Shown: positions 50,501-62,000 of the stretch, piece after piece
Numbering within the stretch: position 1 is the stretch's first letter
How the letters are laid out: each line of letters begins with the position of its first letter
Assembly (NCBI RefSeq): GCF_965638725.1
Contig: NC_134974.1
Coordinates: forward strand, 248,001-312,000
DNA length: 64,000 bases
DNA from: Aptenodytes patagonicus
Lineage: Eukaryota; Chordata; Aves; Sphenisciformes; Spheniscidae
Direction of reading: 5' to 3'
The notes under the pieces: generated by a model
What the model was told of the DNA's origin: nothing
What the model saw: the letters and a program-made list of their open reading frames with translations, nothing else
The model's database searches: none
Translations under genes and position numbers: made by a program

Positions 50501-53500
50501 ATCAGAGGAACCTAAATCTGCCTTCACATTGACAAAGACGGCTCCGCAGGTGGAAGCCCACAGAATGCCAGCAGGTAAGTTCTGTGGGTTTCTTTTGACA
50601 CAGGGCATGGGGAAACAGAGCTGCTCTCTGCATGAAAAGCAAAACCATGGGGAAACTGTATCTAGGTTTAATTTCACTTAGCGTATCTGAACTTAGTGAT
50701 GCTTTCCATATGGAAATTAAATTTTGCAACACAGTCACAATTCTGTAACAGCAGTTCTTACATAGAAGCCCTCGTGCACGTGAACCGAGTGTCTTTAGTC
50801 CATTGTAAAACATGTGTGCTTCAAAAATTTGCAGACCTAAGATTTGTGGTTTGTGTCAGCTAATACCCAATACCTATATAAGAACAATATTAAATAGTCA
50901 AATCTTTGCTAAATTGAACTTTGTGTTACAAGGTCATGTGGGGAAAAATGAATGAAACAAAATAATACCTTAACAGAATATAGCAAGTGGTAGATGAATT
51001 TGAGCAGGGAACTTTGAGGAGGTGGACCTCAGCCCATTAGACCAACAGATTCCTAATCTAAAGACATAAAAATCTCGATGTAGCAATTCTTAGTACACTA
51101 TTTCATTCCCTATTATGTGACACCAGTTTTTTATCTGTGATGTTAACTCTATTCATGTAAATAATGAGCTAAAAGAATAATTTCCAAGTGTTACAGCCAG
51201 CTCTGATGCTCATATCGTGTCTCTGTTCACCCACTATGATTTTTTTGCCCCTGGTATGCAGTAGATGTGTCTATTAGTTCTTAGTAGATTGCTAGCTGAG
51301 TAACAGCTAGGATGGGTTTGTTGCTGTTTCCAGAGACTTTTCCTGTCAGATGCTATAAAAATAAACAGCCAATGTAAAATATGTTAGCCAGCCTGACTAA
51401 TGAAAGGTATATTGCTCATACACTTACAGGAGAGCGTAAACAACTCATCACTGTCTCTGAAAACCTACTTTTCTATTGCAATATTGATCTAGAAGAGTAG
51501 TTGTCTGCCAGCTGAGGGAATGTATGAAAAGTACCTGTACAACTTGCTTTGTGCTTCTTCACAGGAGAAAACTTGAAAGCCCCTGGGAAGAGCAGGAGCT
51601 CCCACAGAACCAGAAATAAGAGGGGACGGGCTCGTGCTAGCAAAGATACATCTAAGCTGCTCCTCTTGTATGATGAAGACATCCTGGAGAGAGACCCCCT
51701 GCGGGAACAGAAAGATCTGGCATTTGCACAAGCCTATCTATCCAGGGTAAGCCAGACCAGTGTGTAACCCAGAAATAGGAACATCAAACATTTTGAGTCC
51801 TCTAACACAGTTCACGCCTGAGCCACGTAACTGCCAGTTCTAACTGGATGCACTGGATCTGGTCAGGATGGAGTTATCTTTCTTTATAGCACCCCACATG
51901 GTGGTCCTTTACTTATTAAACTGTCTTTATCTCGGCCTACGAGTTTTCTTGCTTTTGCTCTTCCTCTTCCTTCCCCATCCTGCTTGGGGGAGGCAGGGAG
52001 TGGGTGAGTGGCTGTGGGGGTGCTTGGCTGCTGGCTGCAGTCAATCCACAACACTGGGCCTCTTTTAATTTCAGAATTTCATAGTCTTGGATTTGGTTCC
52101 CTTCTCTCTTGTGAGCAGTTCAAATTTATCTTTAAGGAAGAGACTTGGTTGACTCAACAAAACTGGAAGCACTGTGTAAATTCTGAGTAGCCAGGGATCA
52201 AAGATTGCTAAATTAACTTGTTTTCTTCCTGGATGTTATGTAGTCCTGTAAAGGTCTGTTGCTCTTTCCAGGTGCGTGAAGCATTGCAGCATGTTCCTGG
52301 AAAGTATGAAGACTTTCTTCGTGTTATCTATGAGTTTGAGATTAGCACGGACAAGCGAACAGCTGTGGATCTCTATTCCACTTTACAGAAACTGTTGCAT
52401 GACTGGCCACAGTTGCTCACAGATTTTGCTGCCTTTCTTTTACCAGAACAAGCTTTGGAGTGTGGACTGGTAGGTAGAATGAAAGAAGGAGACCAAATTT
52501 TAAGCAATGTGAATGCTTGTGGGAGTGAAAGAATAAGGAATTCTTCCTAGGGCAAGAAAGGTAAACAGCTGGTAAATTACTTGCTTACCTTGATGTTTTA
52601 TTAATCAGAACTGAAAAGTCTAGTGTTTGTTTTAAGTCTCATACTAAGTATTACTGTGGAGAATCAGCCTTTCCCAGTTAATTGCAGAACTTGACTGCAG
52701 AGACAACGTGCAGATACAGCAAGTGGAATGGTTCCCTTGTCTCACAAATCAGCCTTCCACTTTGTAAGATAGAGGTTTTCACCTGTTACATTCTTGCTGG
52801 ATTTTCCTCTCTTATGTGCATATGGTTGAAGCAAAACTTTATAGCTCATGTGAGTATTGATTATACAAAGTCTTGTTTCTCTTCCTCCACCTCTTCCCAG
52901 TTTTGCAATGGGTGTCAATACAAATGGAAAACAAATAGCAAGACAGGCATTTTATAACTCGCTTAAGCCAACTAGAGATGCTTGGAAATACATTCTTGAA
53001 CATGAGGTGTGAGTCTTTTTCTTTTGGTCAGTTTGAAGAGCAGCAAGCATTTGAAAAAAGCCGGAAGTTCCTCAGGCAGCTGGAGATTTGTTTTGCTGAA
53101 AATCCTGCCCACCATCAAAAGATCATCAAAGTTCTGCAGAGTTGTGCGGACTGCCTCCCCCAGGAGATTGCAGAGGTAATCAGGCATCCAGGTATCTCCT
53201 TTTGCTCAAAACCCCTGAGAATGCAGTTAGCTAGCCTGCTTCCCTGTTCCCATGTGCTGCTCTTTGAGACCACAAGAGTTTAGCAAGTGCGATCTCCCTC
53301 TGTGGGGTGTGGTAGAGAATTGAAGCTGCCTCTTCAAGAGGGTTTACAATTAACTGGCCTGTATGAGTCTCCTCTCTCCTACCTCCACCTTGCTTTTATC
53401 ACCTTGCAGGTGAAATTTTAGCTTAGTGCCTCCTACAGAGTCTGACTAGAATTTTTGAGGGATATTTCTATGCCAATTTGATAGCTAGGTGTGGAATGAT

Positions 53501-56500
53501 CTCAAAATATTCTTGAAGTAGTACCAATGCGAGCATAAACTTCCATGCTGAAGGTCTAATAAGCCTTGATGTTCCACTTGCTTTGAGAAATCCTTCTGAG
53601 AAGAACGTGATGATGTGGAATGAAAGACTCCTTTTCTCTGGATTTCTCTCTTTCAGCTGAAGACCCAAATGTGGCAACTGTTGAAAGGACACGACCACTT
53701 GCAGGATGAGTTCTCCGTTTTCTTTGATCACTTACGGCCCTCAGCCAGCCGCATGGGAGATTTTGAGGAGATCAACTGGACAGAAGAGAAGGAATATGAG
53801 GTGGAGTAATCTTTCCCCCAAGACCAGAAAAGATAAAAGCAGAGATACTAGACATGTTTGAACTTGAAGGACTCAATTTGAGCCTGTATTTCCAGAGTGA
53901 GGGAAGCAGCAGGGTGGGATAGCTGTTGGTGGACTGAAGCAAACTTTACAAATTTTTGTACAGTATTTATGTCTCTTCTAACATAATTGAACTTGTGATG
54001 TCCTGGAACTGAGCTCAATATTCAGAAATTCATGGGGAAAATGAAGTTTGGTCTGCTGAAGAGCTATCATGATAGAGCAGTTTTTGTGTGTTTCTTCTTT
54101 TGCAGTTTGATGGGTTTGAAGAGGTGTCTTTGCCAGATGTAGAAGAGGAGGATGAACCACCCAAGATGCAAGCAGCCTCAAAAAATAAGAAGCGGAAAGA
54201 GATCGGAGGCCAGAACAATGACAAGGTGGGCCTGGGGTATCTCACTAATCTGCATATCTGGACTCTGAGCAAATGCATGCCCGTGAGGATAAACGTGTCT
54301 TAGAGAGACATGACAACAGCCTAAAAAGACTTGAAGAAAGGGGATTGAAATGTTTCCATTGTGCTTTGCTTGCTAGCAGCATAATCGCTTTAGTCTTCTG
54401 AGTGTGCGCAGAGTGCCACTCAGCCCTTCCTGGCTCCCTCTGGGGTTAACCTTCCCCTGACTGTCATCTTTGTGTACCGTGCACATTTGTCAGCTGGAGT
54501 ATGTCTGTTTCCAGGAGGTCGAGTGGGTAGATGGGATGAAGGAATGTTCATGTTCCTGCCATGAAGGGAGTAGCGATCTCAAGCTAAAGAAAAGCAAAAG
54601 GAGGACCTGCAGCCATTGTAGTAGTAAGGTTAGTTGATAGGCCAAGTCATTGGAGTGGTGAGTGGAAAGTAGAGTCCTGCCAAGAGTCCCACTGTTGTGA
54701 TGATCTGTCCAGCCTCGGGCCTCGTGTCTCCAAAATAATGTGTTGAGGAAGAAAGTAAATCAAAAGATGACCAGTAGCGTCTCCCTCTTTGGAGCTCTGA
54801 CTGCAGTACTTGGCCTTCCCCTGTCTACCTCCTGCTCACTTTCTACTGCCCCTCCTTGCTCTGCTAAATAGTGTCAATTTTGATATTCTTTTGAGTTAAG
54901 AATAAGCTTTTTTAGTGGAAGATGCTTGTGTGGCCACTATGTGAAAAGAGCTGTGCCTGTTCATAATAATAAAAAAGATTCAGCTTTCTAAATGAAAATT
55001 TATTGCCAAACTGAAGCCGTTGTTAGGGTCAAGGAATACTTTGGAAGCGAAGGCCGAGGTGTTTAGGTTTGGATTGATATACCCCATCTGTAACTGTATG
55101 CCTGTATATTGATTTGCAGGTGTGTGAAAACAAATTTTATAAAAACAAAGATTCTCAAGAGCTGACTGCAAGCCTTGTTCAACAAGAATCAAGTCCTCGG
55201 CCTGAAGGGAAGGATTCTGGAATGTCTAAGGAACCCGCAGAAGAAAGCCTGGAGAACAGAGATGAGGGAGAGGATGTCCAGAGCAGAACAAAAAATGTAT
55301 CTAGGAAAGTGGATTCTCTGGCTTCAGGTATGTGAAAGTCTTGTGTACAGACAGGTGTATCATTCATCTCCAAACTGGTTCACACAAATGAAAATAGCTA
55401 CAGGACTTTCTAATGCAAATTTATTGAGATAATGAGAACTTCTAATAATCTTTTTTCATTTTTTTCCTTGTGTTTACCCACTCTGGATGCTCTACACATG
55501 CATAATATCCAGAGCATTCCCTTCAAAAAAAGCTTTCCTGACCCTTTTCAGAATGACTGGTCCATTTAAGCTTCTCTTGCTAGCATACTAATCTGAGTCC
55601 CAGTACTACCAGTCCACGATAGGTTTTTTTCCAGTTTCCATTTTAGCACAGCAATTCAAAATCACCATCTCTCTAATCTTCCTTTAAATGATCTCCTTCA
55701 TGTTACTTGTTTCTCCTTCAGTCTGATACAGACAAGCGGAAACGTGATTATTGCAGGATAAACCTGAAAGAGATCTCTTCCTTCTTGCAGTAACCATGTC
55801 TCAGTTAATGCTACTGTTGGAGACAATGCACAGGTCAAATACAGCGGTTTAAACGTAACGCAACCTGATGTCTAGTGTGTAGTGGTTTTGTAAATAGGGT
55901 GCCAAGAGCAGCAATGTCTGTCTCACTTGAGAATTTTGTTCTGGGCAATGCACGTAAGCTTTTTCATGTGTTCATCACTTCTTCACACAGCAGCTGGTTG
56001 TAGTAACCCACAATGGTGAAGAAAATTGACTGCAGAGTGCCGCCTTTGAAGTACAGGATGGGTAAACTGCAGATAGAATTACAAAGCTGCTCCCAAACTG
56101 TGTCTTCATTTACAGCATTATGCTCTAGAATTTAAAAAAAAAAAAAAACAACAAACCTCTTAAAAAGTAAATGAATAAAGCCTCCAGAAGTTTTTCTTAC
56201 TAACAGCTAGTCTAATCTTGTTTGGGTTTCTTACCAGGATCTCACCTGGAAGGAAAGATTGTCTCCGGCAGACATGCATCTTATGAAAAAGCTGCGCTGC
56301 CTGATAATCGGGTGCACGAAGCAGGTGTCAGTGCTGTCGTGAATACTGCAAAGGACAGTGACTCGTCTATCACTGGCCCCAGATGGACACATCTACAAAA
56401 AGATACTCTAAAACTACCTCAAGAAACCAAAGACTGCCCTTGCACTGTTGTGGGAAGTGAGAGTAAGGGACTAAACCAGCAACATCAAGGAAATGCAGAT

Positions 56501-58367
56501 GCTTCCCTTGGGCTGAGCAGAGATCTGCTGCTGTCTTCTCGTTCTGCTACAGTAAAAAGTTTAACGGGACCTAGTTCCTCTTCTGGAAGGAGTTTATGTC
56601 AGACTGAAGGGCTTCATTCTGATTCATCAGATAAGCTCGCTGTCTTTGGTCATGCTTCAAAATTAGATGTGAAAGAATTCGAGGGACCACCTTTGCCTCT
56701 GGAAGGAAAACCTGAGGCAAAGCAGGGTTGGATAACACCGGGTAGAAAACCAACATTGGGTAAGAGCTGCAGCTCACAGTCCCCTGATAATCGCATTTTG
56801 GAAGCAGATGATACGGGCTGCACTGGAAATCTTCCTGAGAGCAGGTTAAAGTCAAATGCAAACAACTGGCTCCAGGTGCATCAGCATTCTGAGCAGCTAG
56901 AACAGAGAGTGGTTACTGCCTCCCTGGGGCAAAAGGAAGAGGAGCAGCAACAACACCGAGTCACAGAAGCAACCGTGTGCGCTAAGAACAGCAAAGTCAG
57001 CTCGACTGGGGAGAAGGTTGTCCTCTGGACCAGGTAAATCTGCCTGAACTGCAGCTTACATCCTTCGTGCATTCAGTATTTGGCTTCAGCTTTCATATTA
57101 CAGAGTATCCTTTATTTTAATTTTGTATTCCCATTTTCTAATGTCTTCTGCCCCTTCCCTTTGAATGTTCCTGCCTCATTTCATCTAACCACAGTCCGTC
57201 ATAGCTGCCATCTTGGTCCCATGAGAAATGCTGTCTGCTTGTGGCAGTGTGATTGTTGCAGTACTTCAGGCTGGGAAAGAATTTTTTTTCTCCTTCGAAA
57301 AGCTTAAAAATAGGTTAAATGCAGCTCTGCTTAGAGATGTGTCTTGTGATCGGTGGTGGTAGTAGTAGTAAAGGAACAAGCCTGCTGGACTTGCTCCGTG
57401 ATTGTTATCCTTACCCAGGAACAGGCCTCTCGGGCTCGTGGTGGTTGAAGTGTCAGCACTTGTTTTTGGCTGCTTTCATAACTACCGTACTGTTTTGCAG
57501 GGAGGCTGACAGGGTCATCCTTACCACCTGTCAGGAGAAAGGAGCCCATCTGGAAACCTTCCACGCCATCTCGCAGAAACTGGGCAACAAGACTGCTAGT
57601 GAGGTGAGGGGTTGGTGTGGAAAAGCTTGCATCTGCTACAGTGAATGGGGAAAGGGGGGGGGAAGGAAGGAAAGGTGGAGGTTTGCTGTCGTACTAGTCT
57701 CCCAAACTTAACTTTAATTTGATGCTGCATCAGAGAAAAATAATCCCAATTGCAAATAAAAAAAACCCAAAACCAAAACAAACCCTCATCTGTTCTGGTG
57801 GAGCCAAAACTCCTGACTGCCGTGGTCCTTTTTACAACAGTGCCATTGATATTCTAGCCTTATATTTGGTACCAGGATTGTTTCAGTGGCTGCTACTTGG
57901 GTCTTCAGCCTTCTGCTTAATTACAAGGAATCTGTTGGGGTTTGTCTCTTAGCCTTCCCCACATCACTGCCTAGCAATCTTCCCAAACTGCCAGTTTTTA
58001 CCTGCAAGTCAGTAGAATATAACTGTTCTTCCAAAGAAAACAGAACAACCCAGTGCTCTTCCATTTCTCTTTCCCTTTGTGATTGACGCTTGCATTAAAA
58101 AAAAAAAAAAATCATGTTTTAACGTAGATAAACAAACACCCTGAACTTTGTAATAGGAAACTTCCATTTCATACACTTTTACGTGACTAGTCATCTTGGA
58201 TGTCCCTTGTTCTTCAGGTATCCCACAGGTTCAGAGAACTGATGAAGCTGTTTCATACATCCTGTGATGGGAGCTCTGAAGATGAGGAGGATGCAACTAG
58301 TACCAGTAACACAGACCAGTTATCAGATAAAGATCTTCTGCTTTCTGAGGAAGAACCTGATGATTAA
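29514..58367 (+). CDS. GON4L: GON4L, gon-4-like chromatin regulator (31 coding exons)
   Basis: Large nuclear transcriptional co-regulator, known to associate with YY1, SIN3 and HDAC1. Coding exons: 29514-29886, 31950-32171, 32847-33043, 34424-34498, 34820-34870, 35272-35322, 36122-36217, 36433-36537, 37376-37546, 38382-38574, 39351-39452, 40115-40155, 40464-40567, 42816-43014, 44119-44205, 44734-44905, 45623-45767, 45965-46115, 46798-46914, 47994-49733, 50331-50574, 51565-51746, 52272-52469, 53032-53175, 53657-53800, 54106-54225, 54515-54628, 55120-55327, 56238-57033, 57501-57603, 58218-58367. All are GT-AG and phases close to about 2264 aa (human 2241 as I recall). In order: a divergent Arg/Pro/Gly-rich N-terminus, a basic [11 protein letters not shown] stretch, the conserved GON4 core with acidic [14 protein letters not shown] and PPPPPKPK segments, a large Ser/Thr/Pro-rich exon, two paired-amphipathic-helix repeats, and a C-terminal SANT/Myb domain ending in an acidic tail. 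Start: MSLSLK at 29514, or the conserved MLPCKKRR start at 29532. Confidence 0.96.
29887..31949 (+). other. GON4L: GON4L intron 1
   Basis: Intron from the donor after GCGGAAG to the TTTACAG acceptor. The first 200 bases are still island-like, the rest AT-rich. A weak C/D-box-like pairing (GTGATGC at about 30838, CTGA at about 30875) was judged unconvincing. No other structure was seen. Confidence 0.65.
33044..34423 (+). other. GON4L: GON4L intron 3
   Basis: Ordinary intron of about 1.4 kb with a T run at about 33645-33658. No exon, RNA gene or known repeat was recognised. Confidence 0.65.
37547..38381 (+). other. GON4L: GON4L intron 9, with (AT)n microsatellite
   Basis: Intron holding an (AT)n run at about 38180-38197. 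Nothing else was recognised. Confidence 0.65.
40568..42815 (+). other. GON4L: GON4L intron 13
   Basis: The longest GON4L intron in this window, 2.2 kb. It contains T/A homopolymers (about 41362-41370 and 42317-42332) but no exon, RNA gene or repeat family I can name. Confidence 0.65.
43015..44118 (+). other. GON4L: GON4L intron 14
   Basis: Ordinary intron of 1.1 kb between the Gln-rich exon and the 87-base exon 15. No recognisable structure. Confidence 0.65.
45945..45964 (+). repeat. GON4L: (TTCC)n forming the splice acceptor tract
   Basis: A short tetranucleotide repeat CCTTCCTTCCTTCCTTC runs directly into the AG of the exon 18 acceptor at 45963-45964, so the microsatellite is the polypyrimidine tract. 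Confidence 0.8.
46435..46550 (-). mobile_element. Decayed CR1-type LINE 3'-end fragment
   Basis: In GON4L intron 18, blocks CAGGCTGAAGGTCCAGCTGG, ATATCCTGTCCC and GGGCCACTGCTGAAGAGAG match, in order, the antisense of the CR1-type 3' region common in sauropsids (recalled form: AAGGTCCATCTAGCCCAGTA then TCCTGTCT). The element therefore lies on the minus strand. It is heavily diverged and non-coding. It probably belongs to the same broad family as the 27 kb fragment. Boundaries are approximate and no repeat search was run. Confidence 0.5.
46915..47993 (+). other. GON4L: GON4L intron 19
   Basis: One-kilobase intron before the giant exon 20. A short tandem array of AATATAAAGTA-like units occurs at about 47820-47880. 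Nothing else was seen. Confidence 0.6.
47994..49733 (+). CDS. GON4L: GON4L exon 20, large central exon
   Basis: A single 1740-base exon (580 codons, phase 0 at both ends) follows the intron ending CCCTTTAG. It encodes a Ser/Thr/Pro/Val-rich, largely disordered region with scattered conserved blocks ([23 protein letters not shown]-like [33 protein letters not shown]) and ends in an acidic segment, [20 protein letters not shown]. The frame stays open for 117 bases past the donor at 49734, ending at 49850, so intron retention would give a protein lacking the PAH repeats and SANT domain. Confidence 0.93.
50430..50450 (+). repeat. GON4L: In-frame (GAG)6GAA tract encoding Glu7
   Basis: Trinucleotide repeat inside exon 21, in phase with the Glu codons of the acidic [14 protein letters not shown] stretch. 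Human GON4L has a similar Glu run, so length variation is probably tolerated. Confidence 0.85.
52272..53800 (+). CDS. GON4L: GON4L exons 23-25, paired amphipathic helix repeats
   Basis: Exons 52272-52469, 53032-53175 and 53657-53800 encode residues of about 1607-1768. PAH1 carries [12 protein letters not shown] through [20 protein letters not shown]2 carries [19 protein letters not shown] through [17 protein letters not shown], followed by [15 protein letters not shown]. This is the fold used by SIN3 for partner binding. Exons are in phase 0. The exon 25 donor (GAG then GTGGAG) is weak but is fixed by the next exon's reading frame. Confidence 0.9.
56238..57033 (+). CDS. GON4L: GON4L exon 29, variable linker
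   Basis: A 796-base exon encoding a Ser/Gly/Gln-rich linker between the PAH region and the SANT domain. Only its last part, [20 protein letters not shown], is clearly recognisable from mammals; the rest is poorly conserved to my eye. Splicing (TACCAG acceptor, CCAG donor) and phase fit both neighbours. Confidence 0.88.
57501..58367 (+). CDS. GON4L: GON4L exons 30-31, C-terminal SANT/Myb domain
   Basis: Exons 57501-57603 and 58218-58367 encode the single SANT/Myb-like domain: [20 protein letters not shown], then [20 protein letters not shown], then RELMKLFH. The tail is [18 protein letters not shown] followed by an acidic end and TAA at 58365-58367. This domain is shared with the mammalian paralogue YY1AP1. 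The first Trp and the helix-3 spacing of a SANT fold are present. Confidence 0.93.
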
Positions 58368-58870
58368 GGTTTTTCTGGCTCGATAAGCTACTGACTGAAT
58401 CAGAAGGAGAGTTGTTTGCCAGTTTGCTGCTAGACAGGTGCTGTGGATAAAGGAAAAATATTTGCACAGGTACTTAAGACAGCACCTTTTTTTTTTTTTT
58501 TCACTTTCCTGCTACACTTCTGACAAGCTGCACTTCTCAATCCGTATCAAACTAAAGGAATGAAGAAAACTGTTAGGGTGGCAACATCCTCTGGAACCTG
58601 CGTGGGGAGCTTCAACAATGAAATGACAGAAGTGATGCCGGTGGACACCGATCTCAGTCCATGGTGAAGGTTGGGCCACCAGCCTTTGAAAAGAACATGT
58701 AAATACTGTACCATAAGATGTCTGTTTTCATGTGGAACAAACACATGATTTTTTTGTAAGTTTTCCCCTTGTGTTGACTGTACGTGGGAAAGTTACAATC
58801 TGAATTCTGTATTTATTGTGTGGTCTTATTCTAACAGGCAGAGCAAATTCACCTTGTTTTAAAACTGCAA

Positions 58871-58886
58871 ACACACACACACACAC
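58871..58886 (+). repeat. (AC)8 microsatellite
   Basis: Perfect dinucleotide repeat within the GON4L 3' UTR, about 500 bases after the stop. Confidence 0.9.
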
Positions 58887-59014
58887 GGCCCCAAAAAAGC
58901 AGCTTTCCTCCTTTACAACGCAACTGCAAGTAGCTGGACAACTTCAGCCAGCCTTTGCAACAGGATTTTGCTGAAATGAAAAGTAGCAGTTGGGCCATCT
59001 TTAAAGCCATTCCC

Positions 59015-59020
59015 TTTATT
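59015..59020 (-). terminator. MSTO1: MSTO1 poly(A) signal AATAAA
   Basis: Minus-strand AATAAA (plus-strand TTTATT) 57 bases after the MSTO1 stop. A second candidate lies at 58812-58817. The proximal signal would end the transcript near 58995, inside the GON4L 3' UTR. Confidence 0.55.
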
Positions 59021-59064
59021 TTGAAAGTGATCTTAAAGATATTCTTACTTCCACTGTCTCTAGT

Positions 59065-59070
59065 AATAAA
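59065..59070 (+). terminator. GON4L: GON4L poly(A) signal AATAAA
   Basis: Canonical hexamer 698 bases after the GON4L stop and 7 bases short of the MSTO1 stop codon (59077-59079) on the other strand. Confidence 0.6.
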
Positions 59071-59076
59071 GATGAG

Positions 59077-62000
59077 TTAGTCTGAATCTGCTTCATCTTC
59101 AGATCCATCTGCTCCAAACCCCATTTCATAGCACTGTGACAGAGTTCTTAGCTCCTGTAGGGCCTCCTGGAAGTCATCCTGTTCAACTCCGGCAGAGAAA
59201 AAGCTGGCCCATCGCCGCGTGTTCAGCTTCTGTAGATCCTTGTATAAGCTGTAGAGGAGCGTGTGCAGAACCGGCGAGGACTGCAGGGCTGCTAGTACAG
59301 GGATGCTTTCAACAGCTGCAGGGAAAAACATCTTTGTTTAAATATACCTATCAGAATTTGTTTCCCTACCCCATTCTACTTTACAAGCAGTTGCTTTCCT
59401 TGAACTCAGTGTAGCATGAGAGTTGCTTAACATGCATAATTTTTGCCCTACAAACACTCAAAAGTGTTGGTTTGGGTTGTTTTTTTTTTTTTTAATAATT
59501 CTTTTACCTGCGTTAGACCCTACTGCCCCCACATGATCTCTTTCTGTTGCACAGTAAGCTTAAGGGGCATTTGGTACCTGCTGAGGAGTAACTGGGAGGT
59601 TTGTCCAGGAGGAAGCCTTGTCTGGTCAGAAGAGGAGAAAAAAACTGGGGGTACGGAGGTAGGGTATTACATGGCTGCTCAAGCACGTGGGATGTGCTGT
59701 AAGGAAGAAGGTGAATAAAGTTATCCAGAATTCACTCTACCTTCAGTTTCCAGTTAGTGTTCCCCGTTCTAAAAAAAACCAAAACCAACCAACAAAAACC
59801 AGAGTGTTACCAACCTGAGTGCCCCAGGAAACAGAGTGTGTAAGTAACGCTGCAGAACCTCCTCAGTGCTCTCACAAGCATGGAGCAGAGAAGCGGGCTG
59901 CTTTCCTGGACAGCTGCTGCAAAGAAAACCAATCCATGGTTTTCCAGGGGACTTGACTGAGAGTGTCAGTGACTCAGCTGCTTTTTAGCTGTTTTGCTAT
60001 AGAGTTAGTAGCGTGTAACTGGCTAGATCGCTGGACTGACACTCCTAATAGGAGGATTGTGAACGGCTTTTGTAAGAAGTCTTTGCTGTTGAGAGTGCCA
60101 GAGTTCTGAAGGGGAAGGTGCAGCTCAACTGCTGATTACCTGATGTGACTTTCTTTGCAAATTCCTCGTAGCACAACAGACTGAGCAAAACAGCAGCTGA
60201 CCTTTTGCTCCCTACATGAAGACAGAAGCTTCCAGGGCACGTCCTGCTGGTAGGTGCATAAAGTATCGGGGAGCGAGTAGCCACGTAGGGCAGGAAAGGG
60301 AACAGAAGCCCATGCAGCCACAACCTGTGAGCCGGAGGAGGGGGTGACAAATCACGATCTAGAACACACTCCCCACGTCCTGTGTGTGTGTTTGGACGTG
60401 AAGTGGAACAGCAGCTCCTGCCTACAGCAGTAGTTCAGGTAGAGCTGAGAGGATCAGAGGTTGCTGTTCTCTGCTCTTACCTTTCTCCCGGAGAAGTTAA
60501 GTGTTTCAGCAAGGTCCATCATAGAGCCCTGAGAGGAACAGAGCCGGTAAGGAGCAGTAAGGGTATCGAGTGCTGCTGCCAAAATTGCGCTACTGTGGTA
60601 GTTAAGCGATGCCTATGGAGGGAGACAAATGGAAGAGTTACAGGACAAGTTAAATTCACCTTAACCTTATCTTAATCCTTAACCGATTTTTGTATATTTA
60701 ACTTAAGCATACTGTAAATTGTGCTTTTATATAGGTTGTGTTTAATAGCTATTTCAGGTTTTGGATAAGCATGTCAGCTGTCTGCTAACAAATGATCTGT
60801 TGCCAGTTTTCTTGTCAGCAGCTTCTTGGTGCTCAGACAAGGCTGGAGTTACATACTCCGCACGTGAAGAATAATGCAGTCAAGCTTCTTCTTCAGTGCC
60901 AAACTGAAGGCAGTACACTAACTGAAAGACTGCAAAAAGGGAAATGTGTTAATGTTTTTAAGAGTACGAAAAAACTATGGGAATGAAAAGTTGGCAGTTA
61001 AGTCTCTGCTAACAGTGAAAAAGCAGGAAAAAAATCTTTTCTGCTTAGCAGAACACCATCATGAAAAAACATTGCTAAAAATACATAGCTGCAGAAAACA
61101 CTTATAGAGAGTGGTAAATCTGAAAAAGCTGAAAGCTGACCAAGGCAGGTGTTTCTAGGTAAGCCACTACACAGTACGTACATCATAGTTTATAAATGGA
61201 AACGTAACGGGAGGTTGTGGCTTGATTCCTAGACTCCCACTGAGCGACAGTGGGCAGAAGAGCGAGCTGTGACTGGAGAGATGGACAATTCCTAGGGCTG
61301 TGTTCAGCAGTCTGTAAAAATTCTTCTGAGAATCCTGGGGGGGGGAAATCCAACCATTAGAACCTTAAAGATGCAAACAAGAAAGGGTCTAATCCAGACT
61401 GGGCATGAACGCATCATCTGTTCTTGTGTTTTCCCATTGTTCACTTACTCCCACGTTACTCACGACCGGAGTCAAGCCCCAGGTCAGGATTCCTTTTCCT
61501 GAATACTCATCGTAGAGCAGTTCTGTCACCTTGGCACCAACTCCAGAGAATCCATTGTGTAGGTCACAGAGGACTTGAAATCCCTGCGTAAAATGATGGC
61601 AGCATCTGAGATTCTACTTAATCTTGAACAGAAAGTTTCTTGAAAGAAAAGGGGAGTTTGGACTAAGCTGTCAAACCTGCAGATAATCACACTCTTCAAC
61701 ATAGAAGTGCAACCGATCTTCCAACTCCTCTATGCAGCCAGGATCCTGCAGGAGCCTTTCACCTTGTCCAAAGGCTTCTAGACAACCACACTCCCTAAGA
61801 AAAAAAAAAAGGGGGGGGAAAAAAAAAGCTTATTCTATCCCCTCTTAATTTTTCCTTGAAGGCAAAACTAAGATCCGTTCTGGACAACAGATTCTGAACC
61901 AAACCTCTAGGACATACCCATCGTGCATGTACTGATGGATGATGTAGATGCTCTTGGGATGCAAGTGCACATTGAGGTAATCGGACCAGACCTGCACGCT

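Larger units (their letters stand above)
58368..59088 (+). other. GON4L: GON4L 3' UTR
   Basis: About 720 bases from the stop to the only canonical AATAAA in this stretch, at 59065-59070. It contains a T run at about 58488-58501 and an (AC)8 microsatellite at 58871-58886. With cleavage near 59085 it would cover the MSTO1 stop codon on the opposite strand. Confidence 0.6.
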
